A DNA stretch of 64,000 nt from G963663315 sp965208975 (GTDB taxonomy: Bacteria; Pseudomonadota; Gammaproteobacteria; Arenicellales; Poriferihabitantaceae), in contig CBDBQH010000003.1 in NCBI GenBank assembly GCA_965208975.1, positions 1,116,001 through 1,180,000 of the forward strand. The letters run 5' to 3'. Below the pieces are notes generated by a model. The model was not told the origin of the DNA. It was given only the letters and a program-made list of their open reading frames with translations, and made no database searches. The translations under genes and the position numbers were made by a program. Position 1 is the first letter of the stretch, and each line of letters opens with the position of its first letter. Below are positions 45,470 through 53,332 of this stretch, piece after piece.

Positions 45470-46267
45470 ATGACGATAAGATTCCAGAACCCACCAGTTG
45501 ATGAAGTAATCATCGGTGCCTATTTTGACCCGCCCTTGACTGCACTTCGGAGCGAACATATCGGCCTGTTATGGGCACGGCTCCGGGAAGAGTTTCCGAC
45601 AGTTGAACAAAGACCGCCGATTAACAGTGCAGTCCAAAGCCAGGAAAACATCTTGACGCTCGACATTGAGTTCATGCCCATGCCCCGGTACTGGTTTGTG
45701 TCTGAAGATGGAGTAACCCTGATCCAGGTTCAAAAGGACGCTTTTCTCCTCAACTGGAGACGACGCAATTCTGAGTACCCTCACTGCGCCGAGAACCTGA
45801 AACCGGGTTTCGATAGATACTACCGGATTCTGGAAACATTCCTGAAAGATGATGTCGGCGTGGAACGCCCTGGAATCGGTCTCTGTGAACTTACGTACAT
45901 AGACATAATCAAGCCCTCAGAATACTGGCAAGGGCCGCAAGACACCTCAAACATCATCCGGTCATTTTCAGTTCCGGTCTGTACTTCTGCACAGGATGCT
46001 GTGCCAATCTTCAGTTGTGCATACCGCTATAATGTAGATCCCAATCTGCAACTCCATGTGACGATTCGATCTGCTGAATCAATCAACCAGCCTAGTTCTC
46101 CGCTTTTGCATCTTGAATTCAAAGCGTTCGGTTCACCGAACGGTCCTGATAAGTCGGATGCTGATACGTGGTATGATCGGGCGCATGAAGTAATTGTTGC
46201 CCAATTTCTGGACATGACAAGCGAGCGTGTCCAACGTAAATTGTGGATACGTGAGGATACTGAATAG
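45470..46267 (+). CDS. TIGR04255 family protein
   Basis: This 265-residue protein begins IRFQNPPVDEVIIGAYFDPP, then HIGLLWARLREEFPTVEQRP, the characteristic opening of the TIGR04255 family, whose members are sporadic in bacteria and uncharacterised. The middle has YWFVSEDGVTLIQVQKDAFL and the end AHEVIVAQFLDMTSE. The ATG at 45470 follows GGGAG. It is the first of three tightly spaced genes in the island, two bases before the next, and often lies near small unknown partner genes. A defence role is inferred from location only. Confidence 0.72.
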   Translation: MTIRFQNPPVDEVIIGAYFDPPLTALRSEHIGLLWARLREEFPTVEQRPPINSAVQSQENILTLDIEFMPMPRYWFVSEDGVTLIQVQKDAFLLNWRRRNSEYPHCAENLKPGFDRYYRILETFLKDDVGVERPGIGLCELTYIDIIKPSEYWQGPQDTSNIIRSFSVPVCTSAQDAVPIFSCAYRYNVDPNLQLHVTIRSAESINQPSSPLLHLEFKAFGSPNGPDKSDADTWYDRAHEVIVAQFLDMTSERVQRKLWIREDTE

Positions 46268-46269
46268 CC

Positions 46270-46893
46270 ATGAACGCCGAACTGAGCAGCAGTACATCGG
46301 AATTCAAAGACTTGATTCCCATGTCCACCGACGAATATGCAATGGCTTCGGGTATGAGTGTCGATGTGCAACCCCTCAATCCATGGTTCATATACAGGTA
46401 TGATGCCTGGCGCCGTTTATACTCCTCCGGGTATGAGGAAATGGCGGATCCTGTCATAACCTCCATTATCAATGCCGAAAAATTCTTCGTCTTTGATCAT
46501 TCCAGCGCCGTATTCGCCTCGAATGGACCGAAACGAACCAAATTCCAGGCATACTCGGTGAGAATCAGTACGTTACGCCATACTGCGGCACAGGACGGGT
46601 ATTTCCTGAATCCTGCTTCCGAGTTTGATTTCTGGAATTTTATCGAACTAGATACACGCTTGCGGAAAGGTAACCTGGTATTGATGGATAATGGGAACTT
46701 GCGTGCCGTCTGGAAGGGCGACCAAAAAACTCATTTTGGTTTGCAGTTTTTAGGTGGAGGGATGGTGCAGTACGTCATTTTCAAGCAACGAGAAGCCACG
46801 CAATCGGTCTCGCGGGTTGCCGGACGCGACACGTTCGAGGGAGTGAAGAAACAGATCAGGGCTTTCGAGTTACATTCCTTGCTCTACGAATGA
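46270..46893 (+). CDS. Unknown protein, partner of the TIGR04255 gene
   Basis: This 207-residue soluble protein has no domain I recognise. Its N-terminus is Ser-rich, then come NPWFIYRYDAWRRLYSSGYE, a beta-rich middle and a basic C-terminus ending in AFELHSLLYE. It starts two bases after the TIGR04255 gene and overlaps the next gene by four (ATGA). The last 54 bases and the following junction are repeated at 51649-51717 in front of the cytosine methyltransferase. Confidence 0.6.
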   Translation: MNAELSSSTSEFKDLIPMSTDEYAMASGMSVDVQPLNPWFIYRYDAWRRLYSSGYEEMADPVITSIINAEKFFVFDHSSAVFASNGPKRTKFQAYSVRISTLRHTAAQDGYFLNPASEFDFWNFIELDTRLRKGNLVLMDNGNLRAVWKGDQKTHFGLQFLGGGMVQYVIFKQREATQSVSRVAGRDTFEGVKKQIRAFELHSLLYE

Positions 46894-47351
46894 AGGGAGA
46901 TGACCTGCCACCGGAAGATCACATTGTCCGGTACGTCAAACCCAGCATGATTCAGGAGAACGGAGTTGCGGATGGTTCTGACTTTCGCCTGCGCCCTGCC
47001 AGGCCAGATGAAAAAGGTCTATCCGTTAATTGGCTCGAAGTTTTTGGATCGGGAAAGGCTCATCAGTTTAACGAAGTACGCCGTTTATGCAGTTCCCGCA
47101 TGTCACTGAGCCAGAATGGGCGGTTCGCGGAACTGAATGTCGGTACACTTCTGCGTGTGGTATCGGAAGAGTTGGATACGCTACGCATTATCCATGATCC
47201 GCTTGAAGCGGAACAGAATTACGAGGCTGACCCATCGCATTCCGAAGTTTCTGGCCTACCGCCGGGAGAATCTGAACAGGCCATGTTGGTTGGAGATTTG
47301 ATTGCGGAATGTGTTGTGAATTTACACCCAATAGCCAGTGATGGTGGCTAA
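46890..47351 (+). CDS. Unknown acidic protein of the TIGR04255 cluster
   Basis: This 153-residue acidic protein (DDLPPEDHIVRYVKPSMI, then LRPARPDEKGLSVNWLEVF and ending HPIASDGG) has no recognised family. It may be a small regulatory or substrate-binding partner of the two preceding genes, whose ends touch it (ATGA overlap upstream). Its first seven codons recur in the duplicated segment near 51700. A gap of 99 bases separates it from the next gene. Confidence 0.55.
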   Translation: MKGDDLPPEDHIVRYVKPSMIQENGVADGSDFRLRPARPDEKGLSVNWLEVFGSGKAHQFNEVRRLCSSRMSLSQNGRFAELNVGTLLRVVSEELDTLRIIHDPLEAEQNYEADPSHSEVSGLPPGESEQAMLVGDLIAECVVNLHPIASDGG

Positions 47352-47450
47352 TATTGTCGGACACCCCCACACTTTCTGGACCATGAAACCACAGTGCCCG
47401 AATCCCTGTATTCTGATCGCTTGCGAAGTATCGTATGCTGAAACAGGTAT

Positions 47451-48230
47451 ATGACTGAGCAGACAACGCTAAACCAAGCATGGGGAGTATTGCGCGTCTC
47501 GCTCAAGGATGCTTTTTCCTTTTATGAGATCAAGGATCTCGCAGGTCTGGCGGGTATTGATGTCACTCAGTTCGCTTCATTGGAGCAACGAGCCAGTGGA
47601 GGTGCAACCAAGGGCCAACTCATCACAGCACTGGATGAGGAAATAGGCAAGTTGGCCCCTCCAGAGAAATCCAAAGTACTGAATTATATTGCCGAAGAAA
47701 TTGCCAGAAGCAAACCCGATCAGGTTGATTTTCTTGACTCATATCTTGAGCGATTGGGCTGGCGCTTCGAGGACGGAAAACTGATTCCTGTAAAGCTGTT
47801 TGATGTCTCCGAACTGGCTGAGCTTCCAGGAGCGGCAAGAACTGATTTGGTGAAAGCCGCTACCCGTCTTCGTGATGGAGACTTGGGTGGAGCTTTGACC
47901 GCAGCCTGTGCATCTGTCGACTCTGCGATAAACGAGGTGAATGCTGAAGTGAAACCGGGCGACGGATTTCAAACGCGCTGTAAGAAGGCACTACAGGAAA
48001 GAGACACATTTGCAAAGATCACCAGTGAACTCATTTCCTTGGGGTGGGAAAAGAAAGATGCCGACAATTTAGTACAAAACCTCAAAGGTGCTTTGAATCA
48101 GGGAGCCTTTGTGATGCAATCCCTTCGCTCTAAAATGAGTGATGCCCACGGCTCGAAACATGTCATGCCGCCATTGGTTTTCGACTCTCTGAAGTGGGCG
48201 GAACTCATCGTGCGGATGTTGAAATTGTGA
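47451..48230 (+). CDS. Abi_C-like protein (abortive infection C-terminal domain)
   Basis: The protein has 259 residues. The N-terminal 90 are helical (LNQAWGVLRVSLKDAFSFYE, then LAGLAGIDVTQF). From about residue 125 the pattern RLRDGDLGGALTAACASVDS, then ISLGWEKKDADNL and MSDAHGSKH, resembles the Abi_C domain found in abortive-infection proteins. The fit is moderate. It would kill or arrest infected cells if the resemblance holds. A truncated methyltransferase start overlaps its last bases. Confidence 0.5.
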   Translation: MTEQTTLNQAWGVLRVSLKDAFSFYEIKDLAGLAGIDVTQFASLEQRASGGATKGQLITALDEEIGKLAPPEKSKVLNYIAEEIARSKPDQVDFLDSYLERLGWRFEDGKLIPVKLFDVSELAELPGAARTDLVKAATRLRDGDLGGALTAACASVDSAINEVNAEVKPGDGFQTRCKKALQERDTFAKITSELISLGWEKKDADNLVQNLKGALNQGAFVMQSLRSKMSDAHGSKHVMPPLVFDSLKWAELIVRMLKL

Positions 48231-48322
48231 CCATTCAGGTATACGACTTCTTCGCTGGCTGTGGGGGTGCTGGGAGATATCCACTCACTGAATCCAGATG
48301 TTTCCCAAAGCCGAGAAATTGA
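48227..48322 (+). pseudogene. 5' fragment of the cytosine-5 methyltransferase gene
   Basis: GTG 48227 begins a frame reading TIQVYDFFAGCGGAG, matching the first 15 residues of the methyltransferase at 51730, then diverging and stopping at 48320-48322. The nucleotide match (ACCATTCAGGTATACGACTT) is nearly exact. It is a severed start of the same gene, evidence that an ancestral methyltransferase followed the Abi_C-like gene. Confidence 0.8.
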
Positions 48323-48328
48323 GTAAGC

Positions 48329-50203
48329 CTAATAGTTTCCGTCCATCCACTCGGTCAGTTGTTCCCAATGACCAAACACTGGCAAGCAACACAGCCGGAA
48401 AATGAACCAACATGCATAAATCGCATCCGCTCCGTAGCAAGCATCTCCTGAGTTCAGCCCATGTGCCAATTCATGCCTGAGTGCGGGGCCGCCTCGAAAA
48501 TCGAACAGATTCTCGATCTCATAAATAATAGCGGAACCGAATATTTTTTCGAGTGGCTCTCGATCCTTTGTGATCAGTGCCGACAGACTACGGTTTGCCT
48601 GCGTCATATCGCTCTGGATTGAGGAGGGTTCCTGGCCAGTCTGTTTCAGGATATGACGCAATGAATTTTCCAACTGCGGAACGAGAATGTGAAGTGCGGA
48701 GATAAAGTCGCCACCGAAAAAGCGTGTAAACGCCAAGCTGAAAAGATCTACACGATCTTCAGGGACGAACGGGCTCATAGTTACGAGAGGGAGGAAGTCA
48801 CGCTGTCCGAACGCATGTTCGACATGGATCACCTGCCTTGCCGGTTCAATCTGTCCGGAAGCGACAAGTTGCCTGCGAAGACCTTCATATTGGGCAATGC
48901 TATGATGGATTGCTGATTGGTCTTCTGCTTCGTTGCCAGTGAGAGCGGGAGACCTGGACACTACCTTGCCTTCGTCATCGACTACCGACTTCGGAATAAG
49001 ACTCAAGAAAGGACTTTTCTCGTACTGCTTCCTCGCTTCGTCTCGTAACGTTGCCGGGGGCGGGGACAAAGCGAGATCAGCAAAAACCGCTAGCGCCTGT
49101 GCCAGACTCAAGCCACTCACACTTTTACGGGTTTCTTTGACAAGATCAGTCAGGGCAACCGGCGCCGATATCACGCCCATTTCGTCATGTATTGAGGCTT
49201 GCGCGTCGCGGAGCCTGCGCTCAAGTTGTTGTCGTCTGTCCCGAGTATTTGGTATTCGCCTGAGTTCTTGGATGGCATCACTCAAGTGACCTGCTGCGAC
49301 CATTCCGCGCCCGCCTTCAGCATCTGCCAGTGCAACGAGACATTCCGCTGCGGATACAAGGCAGCGATTTTTCTCAGCGTCACTTCCTGACTGTCGGTAG
49401 GCAAGAGCGGCGAGTTGCCATAGTTCACGGGAAATAAAAGCATCCGGGTTGTTGGTTGTAATCAGCGTCTCGGCGTTTCGGGCTATAGCGTCCGATTCGC
49501 CGATGCGGAGTTGCAGGCTGAGTTCGGCTGTATTCAGGAATCCACGGTGATCTTTTCGATTGAATGCATCCTGGACAACGGTGGTGATTAATGACTTGAG
49601 GCGTATTTTTTCAGATTTCTTCCAGCCTGTTGCACGGGCGATTTGACAAGCGCGGTGCAGCATCTCAGTACCACTTCGGCTGCTAGCGGTTCGTTCACCG
49701 GAAAAAATCTCGGCTGTGCCGTCGAGAACTGCTTGCACGATGTCACAATAGGCGTTGATCGCCAACTGTGCCATGGCAAAAAGCCCACGATTGTTGTGCC
49801 AAGCCACATCGGAAAACCGTGCCCTGAGTCCTGGATTATCAATATTAGACGCAATAGCTGCGAATACGTCCGATTGACCTCCTCGCAAGTCGCAGGGGAT
49901 CATGCCTCGCTTCCCGCCCAAAACAAAAAATGGACCATAAGGCTCCGCCCGGTCTTCGGGTTTGAAGTGCATTCGGGCGACATCAGCAATAAGATAATAG
50001 ACACGGGCGGCGGCTTCATTCCCAGCTTGTTCGTGTTGTCTGGCTGCTGTTTGATACAGGTCGGCCAAATTCCGGCAATTCACCTTGTTGCTACCGCGAA
50101 TAGGCGCTTCCAGGTCCGTGACCGCGAAATCCTCTTGAGTCACTATTACTATGTCTTGATCTGCTCCACCTTCCCGGGAGTCCTGATTATGGTTTTCTGA
50201 CAT
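48329..50203 (-). CDS. DUF4209-like protein with HEPN-type RHELAH motif
   Basis: This 624-residue protein is encoded opposite to its neighbours. The C-terminal region FGGDFISALHILVPQLENSL to the end resembles DUF4209, and RHELAHGL near residues 576-583 has the R-x4-H arrangement of HEPN RNases. The N-terminal part is helical and repeat-like, with acidic stretches. HEPN proteins in defence islands typically cut RNA. It may thus be a self-contained, single-gene effector; no second gene on its strand is present. RNase function is inferred from the motif alone. Confidence 0.55.
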   Translation of the reverse strand: MSENHNQDSREGGADQDIVIVTQEDFAVTDLEAPIRGSNKVNCRNLADLYQTAARQHEQAGNEAAARVYYLIADVARMHFKPEDRAEPYGPFFVLGGKRGMIPCDLRGGQSDVFAAIASNIDNPGLRARFSDVAWHNNRGLFAMAQLAINAYCDIVQAVLDGTAEIFSGERTASSRSGTEMLHRACQIARATGWKKSEKIRLKSLITTVVQDAFNRKDHRGFLNTAELSLQLRIGESDAIARNAETLITTNNPDAFISRELWQLAALAYRQSGSDAEKNRCLVSAAECLVALADAEGGRGMVAAGHLSDAIQELRRIPNTRDRRQQLERRLRDAQASIHDEMGVISAPVALTDLVKETRKSVSGLSLAQALAVFADLALSPPPATLRDEARKQYEKSPFLSLIPKSVVDDEGKVVSRSPALTGNEAEDQSAIHHSIAQYEGLRRQLVASGQIEPARQVIHVEHAFGQRDFLPLVTMSPFVPEDRVDLFSLAFTRFFGGDFISALHILVPQLENSLRHILKQTGQEPSSIQSDMTQANRSLSALITKDREPLEKIFGSAIIYEIENLFDFRGGPALRHELAHGLNSGDACYGADAIYACWFIFRLCCLPVFGHWEQLTEWMDGNY

Positions 50204-50349
50204 CCTGTGAATTCAAGCTACTTGGGAGTTTATCTGAATTTAATGTGTGGTCAGGTGATCTGTCAACGCATTTTGTAATGAGTATCCTCGATCACTGAAA
50301 TCCGTCCGAACATGGTATCATCTATCTCCGGCAAGACTTGAGGGGGAAA

Positions 50350-51600
50350 ATGAGCAATCAGGATTTGATAAAACTGTTCAGACCGGGAGATGGCGGTTTA
50401 CCGCCTTACCTGGCCGGTCGTAAAAGAGAACAGGAATATTTCCGGGATTGTGTCAAATCCCTGATGAGTCATGACGCTCCCGCACAAAACATGATCATCT
50501 ACGGCCCGCGCGGTAACGGCAAGACCGCCCTGCTTGGTTATCTGCAGAAAGAGACTCTCCAGAAGGAAGGGGCAAAGCTGGATATCCAGTGGGTTACTCC
50601 GATCAAAATGAAAACACCTGCAGAATTTGACAACACACTGACAGGCGAGAAGAAATTCACAGATAAATTCAGGAAGCTGGTTGCTTCTGTCACCTGGCTG
50701 TCCGCATCAGCGGGTATTGAACTGGATTTATCCGGTTCAGCAAGAGCGGCAGAAGACCAGATCAGGAAGAAGTGCAAAAAGAAACCGTTTATTCTGATCA
50801 TAGACGAGGCGCATACGCTGAATCCCGAAGTTGGAAATGCCCTGCTGAACGCCAGCCAGACCGTACGCAGGGAAGGTTATCCATTCCTGTTGGTACTGGC
50901 GGGCACTCCAAACTTGAGGGCAACACTGGTCAGGGCCAACGCCTCTTTCTGGGAACGCAGTGAAAAACTGCGTCTGGGCCGCCTGTCACCTGATGAAACC
51001 AGACAGGCGATCACAATACCGTTGGAAAAGGGAGGCATATCCTTTGCGCCGGGCGCTGCCGAAGAAGTCGTTGAACGCGCTCACTGCTATCCTTATTTCG
51101 TGCAAGTCTGGGGAGATTGTCTGGCACGGAGACTGGCTCAAACCGGGCAGGCTGAGGTTACCCTGGATATGCTCCGGGAAGTGGAGGCAGAGGCGCACAG
51201 AAGGCGTGATGATATGTATCAGGACCGCTTCGAAGAGATAAAAAGAATGGGATTGCTGCCCGTCGCCGAGAGTCTTGCGAACGCCTTCCTCCAGAGCGAC
51301 GATCCGACTCTGCACGAACGCACATTGGAAGAAGCGATTGCAAAAGGAATGGCGGGCGATGATGAACCCGTTACAGATAGCCGCATCCTGGAGAAACTGG
51401 ATCAGCTGTATCAACTCGGTTATGTCTGGCGGGTTGAGAGGTATGATTACGAACCCGGCATCCCGAGTCTGATGTCATACATACAAGGATATTCGCGGGA
51501 TCAAGGCGTTGCCCCAACTGAACCGTCTCCGCTAGCCGAGCGCATCCAAAAATTTCAGAAAGACCGGGTGAAGTCTCAAGATAACGGCATCGAGATGTAG
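50350..51600 (+). CDS. Orc1/Cdc6-like AAA ATPase, copy 2
   Basis: This 416-residue paralogue of 39059-40318 has Walker A YGPRGNGKTALLG and Walker B ILIIDEAHTLNPE. The block SFWERSEKLRLGRLSPDE through FAPGAAEEVVERAHCYPYF is almost unchanged between copies, while residues about 80-135 differ strongly. Upstream (from 50281) and just past the stop (CCAGCT) the DNA also matches copy 1, so a unit of about 1.3 kb was duplicated. It starts at ATG 50350 after GAGGGGG. Confidence 0.75.
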   Translation: MSNQDLIKLFRPGDGGLPPYLAGRKREQEYFRDCVKSLMSHDAPAQNMIIYGPRGNGKTALLGYLQKETLQKEGAKLDIQWVTPIKMKTPAEFDNTLTGEKKFTDKFRKLVASVTWLSASAGIELDLSGSARAAEDQIRKKCKKKPFILIIDEAHTLNPEVGNALLNASQTVRREGYPFLLVLAGTPNLRATLVRANASFWERSEKLRLGRLSPDETRQAITIPLEKGGISFAPGAAEEVVERAHCYPYFVQVWGDCLARRLAQTGQAEVTLDMLREVEAEAHRRRDDMYQDRFEEIKRMGLLPVAESLANAFLQSDDPTLHERTLEEAIAKGMAGDDEPVTDSRILEKLDQLYQLGYVWRVERYDYEPGIPSLMSYIQGYSRDQGVAPTEPSPLAERIQKFQKDRVKSQDNGIEM

Positions 51601-51648
51601 CCAGCTATCTGTGTATACCCAAATCCCACGGCCGCAAAATCTTCCGAT

Positions 51649-51717
51649 GGAGTGAAAAAACAGATTGAGGCTTTCGAGTTACATTCCTTGCTCTACGAAT
51701 GAAGGGGGATGACCTGC
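51649..51717. repeat. Duplicated junction from 46840-46908
   Basis: This 69-bp segment matches 46840-46908 with five differences. It carries the end of the unknown 207-residue gene (CTCTACGAATGA) and the first codons of the next gene. It sits between ATPase copy 2 and the methyltransferase. Confidence 0.85.
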
Positions 51718-51729
51718 TATGATGAACCA

Positions 51730-52791
51730 ATGACCATTCAGGTATACGACTTCTTCTCCGGCTGTGGTGGCGCCAGCTGCGGCTTTCGGGATGCTGGTAT
51801 GGAGATTTCCTTCGCGCTGGATCACGATGCAGAAGCCAGAGCGAGCTTCCAGGCCAACTTTCCCGACACACACTTCGAGTTTGCGGATATTCGTAACGTA
51901 AGCGTTGAAGCTGTCCGGCTTCGGGTAGAATCGGAACGATTAAAACCAGTGCTTTTCAGTGGATGTGCGCCATGTCAGCCATTTTCCAGACAAAATACCA
52001 AGCGGCCGAACCTGGATCAGGACGAACGTGTGCCGTTACTTACCTACTTTGCAAATCTGGTAGAGGGTTGCCGACCGGATCTCGTGTTCGTGGAAAATGT
52101 TCCGGGGCTGCAGAAACTGGATAGCGATAGTCAACCTTTCGGTGATTTTCTGGGTCGATTGGAAGCGGCAGAATACGAAGTGGACTATCGCCCCATCAAA
52201 CTGGCGAGATACGGAATACCACAAAGTCGCCGTCGGCTCGTATTAGTAGCGAGCCAGCACGGTACAATCCATCTGCCCGATGAGACTCATGGGCCGGGAA
52301 CGCCGAACGAACGATATGGTACTGTGCGTGACTGGATCTCTCATCTTCCACCAATACAAGCGGGGGAAGAACACGACCAGATACCCAACCATAGGGCGGC
52401 GAATCTCTCTGCGCGGAACGTCGAACGTGTCAAGGCAACGCCGGAAGGCGGGGGTAACCGGGACTGGCCAGACCACCTCAGGCTGGAGTGCCATAAGGAT
52501 TTTTCCGGGTATACCGATGTTTACGGCCGGATGTCCTGGGACACTCCCGCATCGGGACTAACCACCCGGTGCACGAGTTACTCGAATGGACGTTTTGGCC
52601 ACCCGGAGCAGGACCGGGCAATCAGTATTCGAGAGGCTGCTTGCCTGCAAACATTCCCGGAGGATTTTGTTTTTGAAGGGAGCATGGCCTCAATAGCCAG
52701 ACAGATCGGAAACGCGGTTCCGACTCGGCTGGCGAAACTGGTCGGCCAACAATTCATCGAACACCTGAAAGACATGGGGAAACTACCCTAA
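51730..52791 (+). CDS. DNA (cytosine-5) methyltransferase
   Basis: This 353-residue C5 methyltransferase has motif I VYDFFSGCGGASCGF, catalytic motif IV CAPCQPFSRQ with Cys82, motif VI VFVENVPG, motif VIII GIPQSRRRLVLV, motif IX REAACLQTFP and motif X IARQIGNAVPTRLA. It modifies cytosine in a site fixed by its middle domain; no matching endonuclease is identified nearby. ATG 51730 is chosen because the severed copy at 48227 begins at the same codon. The following ATPase gene starts directly after its stop (TAAATG). Confidence 0.92.
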   Translation: MTIQVYDFFSGCGGASCGFRDAGMEISFALDHDAEARASFQANFPDTHFEFADIRNVSVEAVRLRVESERLKPVLFSGCAPCQPFSRQNTKRPNLDQDERVPLLTYFANLVEGCRPDLVFVENVPGLQKLDSDSQPFGDFLGRLEAAEYEVDYRPIKLARYGIPQSRRRLVLVASQHGTIHLPDETHGPGTPNERYGTVRDWISHLPPIQAGEEHDQIPNHRAANLSARNVERVKATPEGGGNRDWPDHLRLECHKDFSGYTDVYGRMSWDTPASGLTTRCTSYSNGRFGHPEQDRAISIREAACLQTFPEDFVFEGSMASIARQIGNAVPTRLAKLVGQQFIEHLKDMGKLP

Positions 52792-53322
52792 ATGGAAACG
52801 TTCAGGACTCGCGCCCGCACACTGGACATGCTTGGGAGGCAGCAAATTGCCGGTATTCCAACGGCAATCAGCGAGTTGTTCAAGAACGCGCACGATGCTT
52901 ACGCCGACCACGTTGAGATTGACTATTATCGTTCAGATGGTCTGTTCGTCTTGAGGGACGATGGAATCGGGATGAGCCGGGATGACTTCGTGACCCGATG
53001 GCTGACAATCGGTACAGAAAGCAAATTCGACACCGCAAAAAATCCGCCGGCAGACCCGAACAAGAAACGCCGTCCGAAACACGAACGAATCATCAAACTG
53101 GATGAGCGAGACGGCGCGTTGCTGGTCGCAGATACGGGGCCAGGAGTCAATGTCCGTGACCGGGAGGCGATCTTTGAGTTCGGTTTCAGCAGAAAACCCG
53201 GCGGGCGTGGAATGGGTTTGCACATCGGACGCGAAAGCCTGCACCGGGTAGGGTTCGACCTACGGTTGATCGAAGGAGATCGCGGCGCCACATTTAGTGT
53301 CGTACCAGTAGATGATTCATAG
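52792..53322 (+). CDS. Internally deleted GHKL (MORC/Hsp90-like) ATPase
   Basis: This 176-residue protein joins two ATPase pieces. Residues 1-78 (RTLDMLGRQQIAGIPTAISE, then LFKNAHDAYAD and RDDGIGMSRDDF) are the start of a GHKL ATPase, and residues 100-172 (ALLVADTGPGVN then GGRGMGLHIGRESL) are the end of a separate histidine-kinase-like ATP-binding domain. Full relatives are several hundred residues long with both domains complete. Several hundred codons between appear lost in frame, so each ATP site is half. It is therefore probably inactive, although still open and flanked by intact partner genes. Confidence 0.65.
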   Translation: METFRTRARTLDMLGRQQIAGIPTAISELFKNAHDAYADHVEIDYYRSDGLFVLRDDGIGMSRDDFVTRWLTIGTESKFDTAKNPPADPNKKRRPKHERIIKLDERDGALLVADTGPGVNVRDREAIFEFGFSRKPGGRGMGLHIGRESLHRVGFDLRLIEGDRGATFSVVPVDDS

Positions 53323-53332
53323 GAGATAAAGG

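Noticed and set aside
49643..50200. A 185-codon plus-strand frame inside the DUF4209-like gene
   Set aside because: It is antisense to a 624-residue gene with a recognisable C-terminal domain and has no motif of its own.
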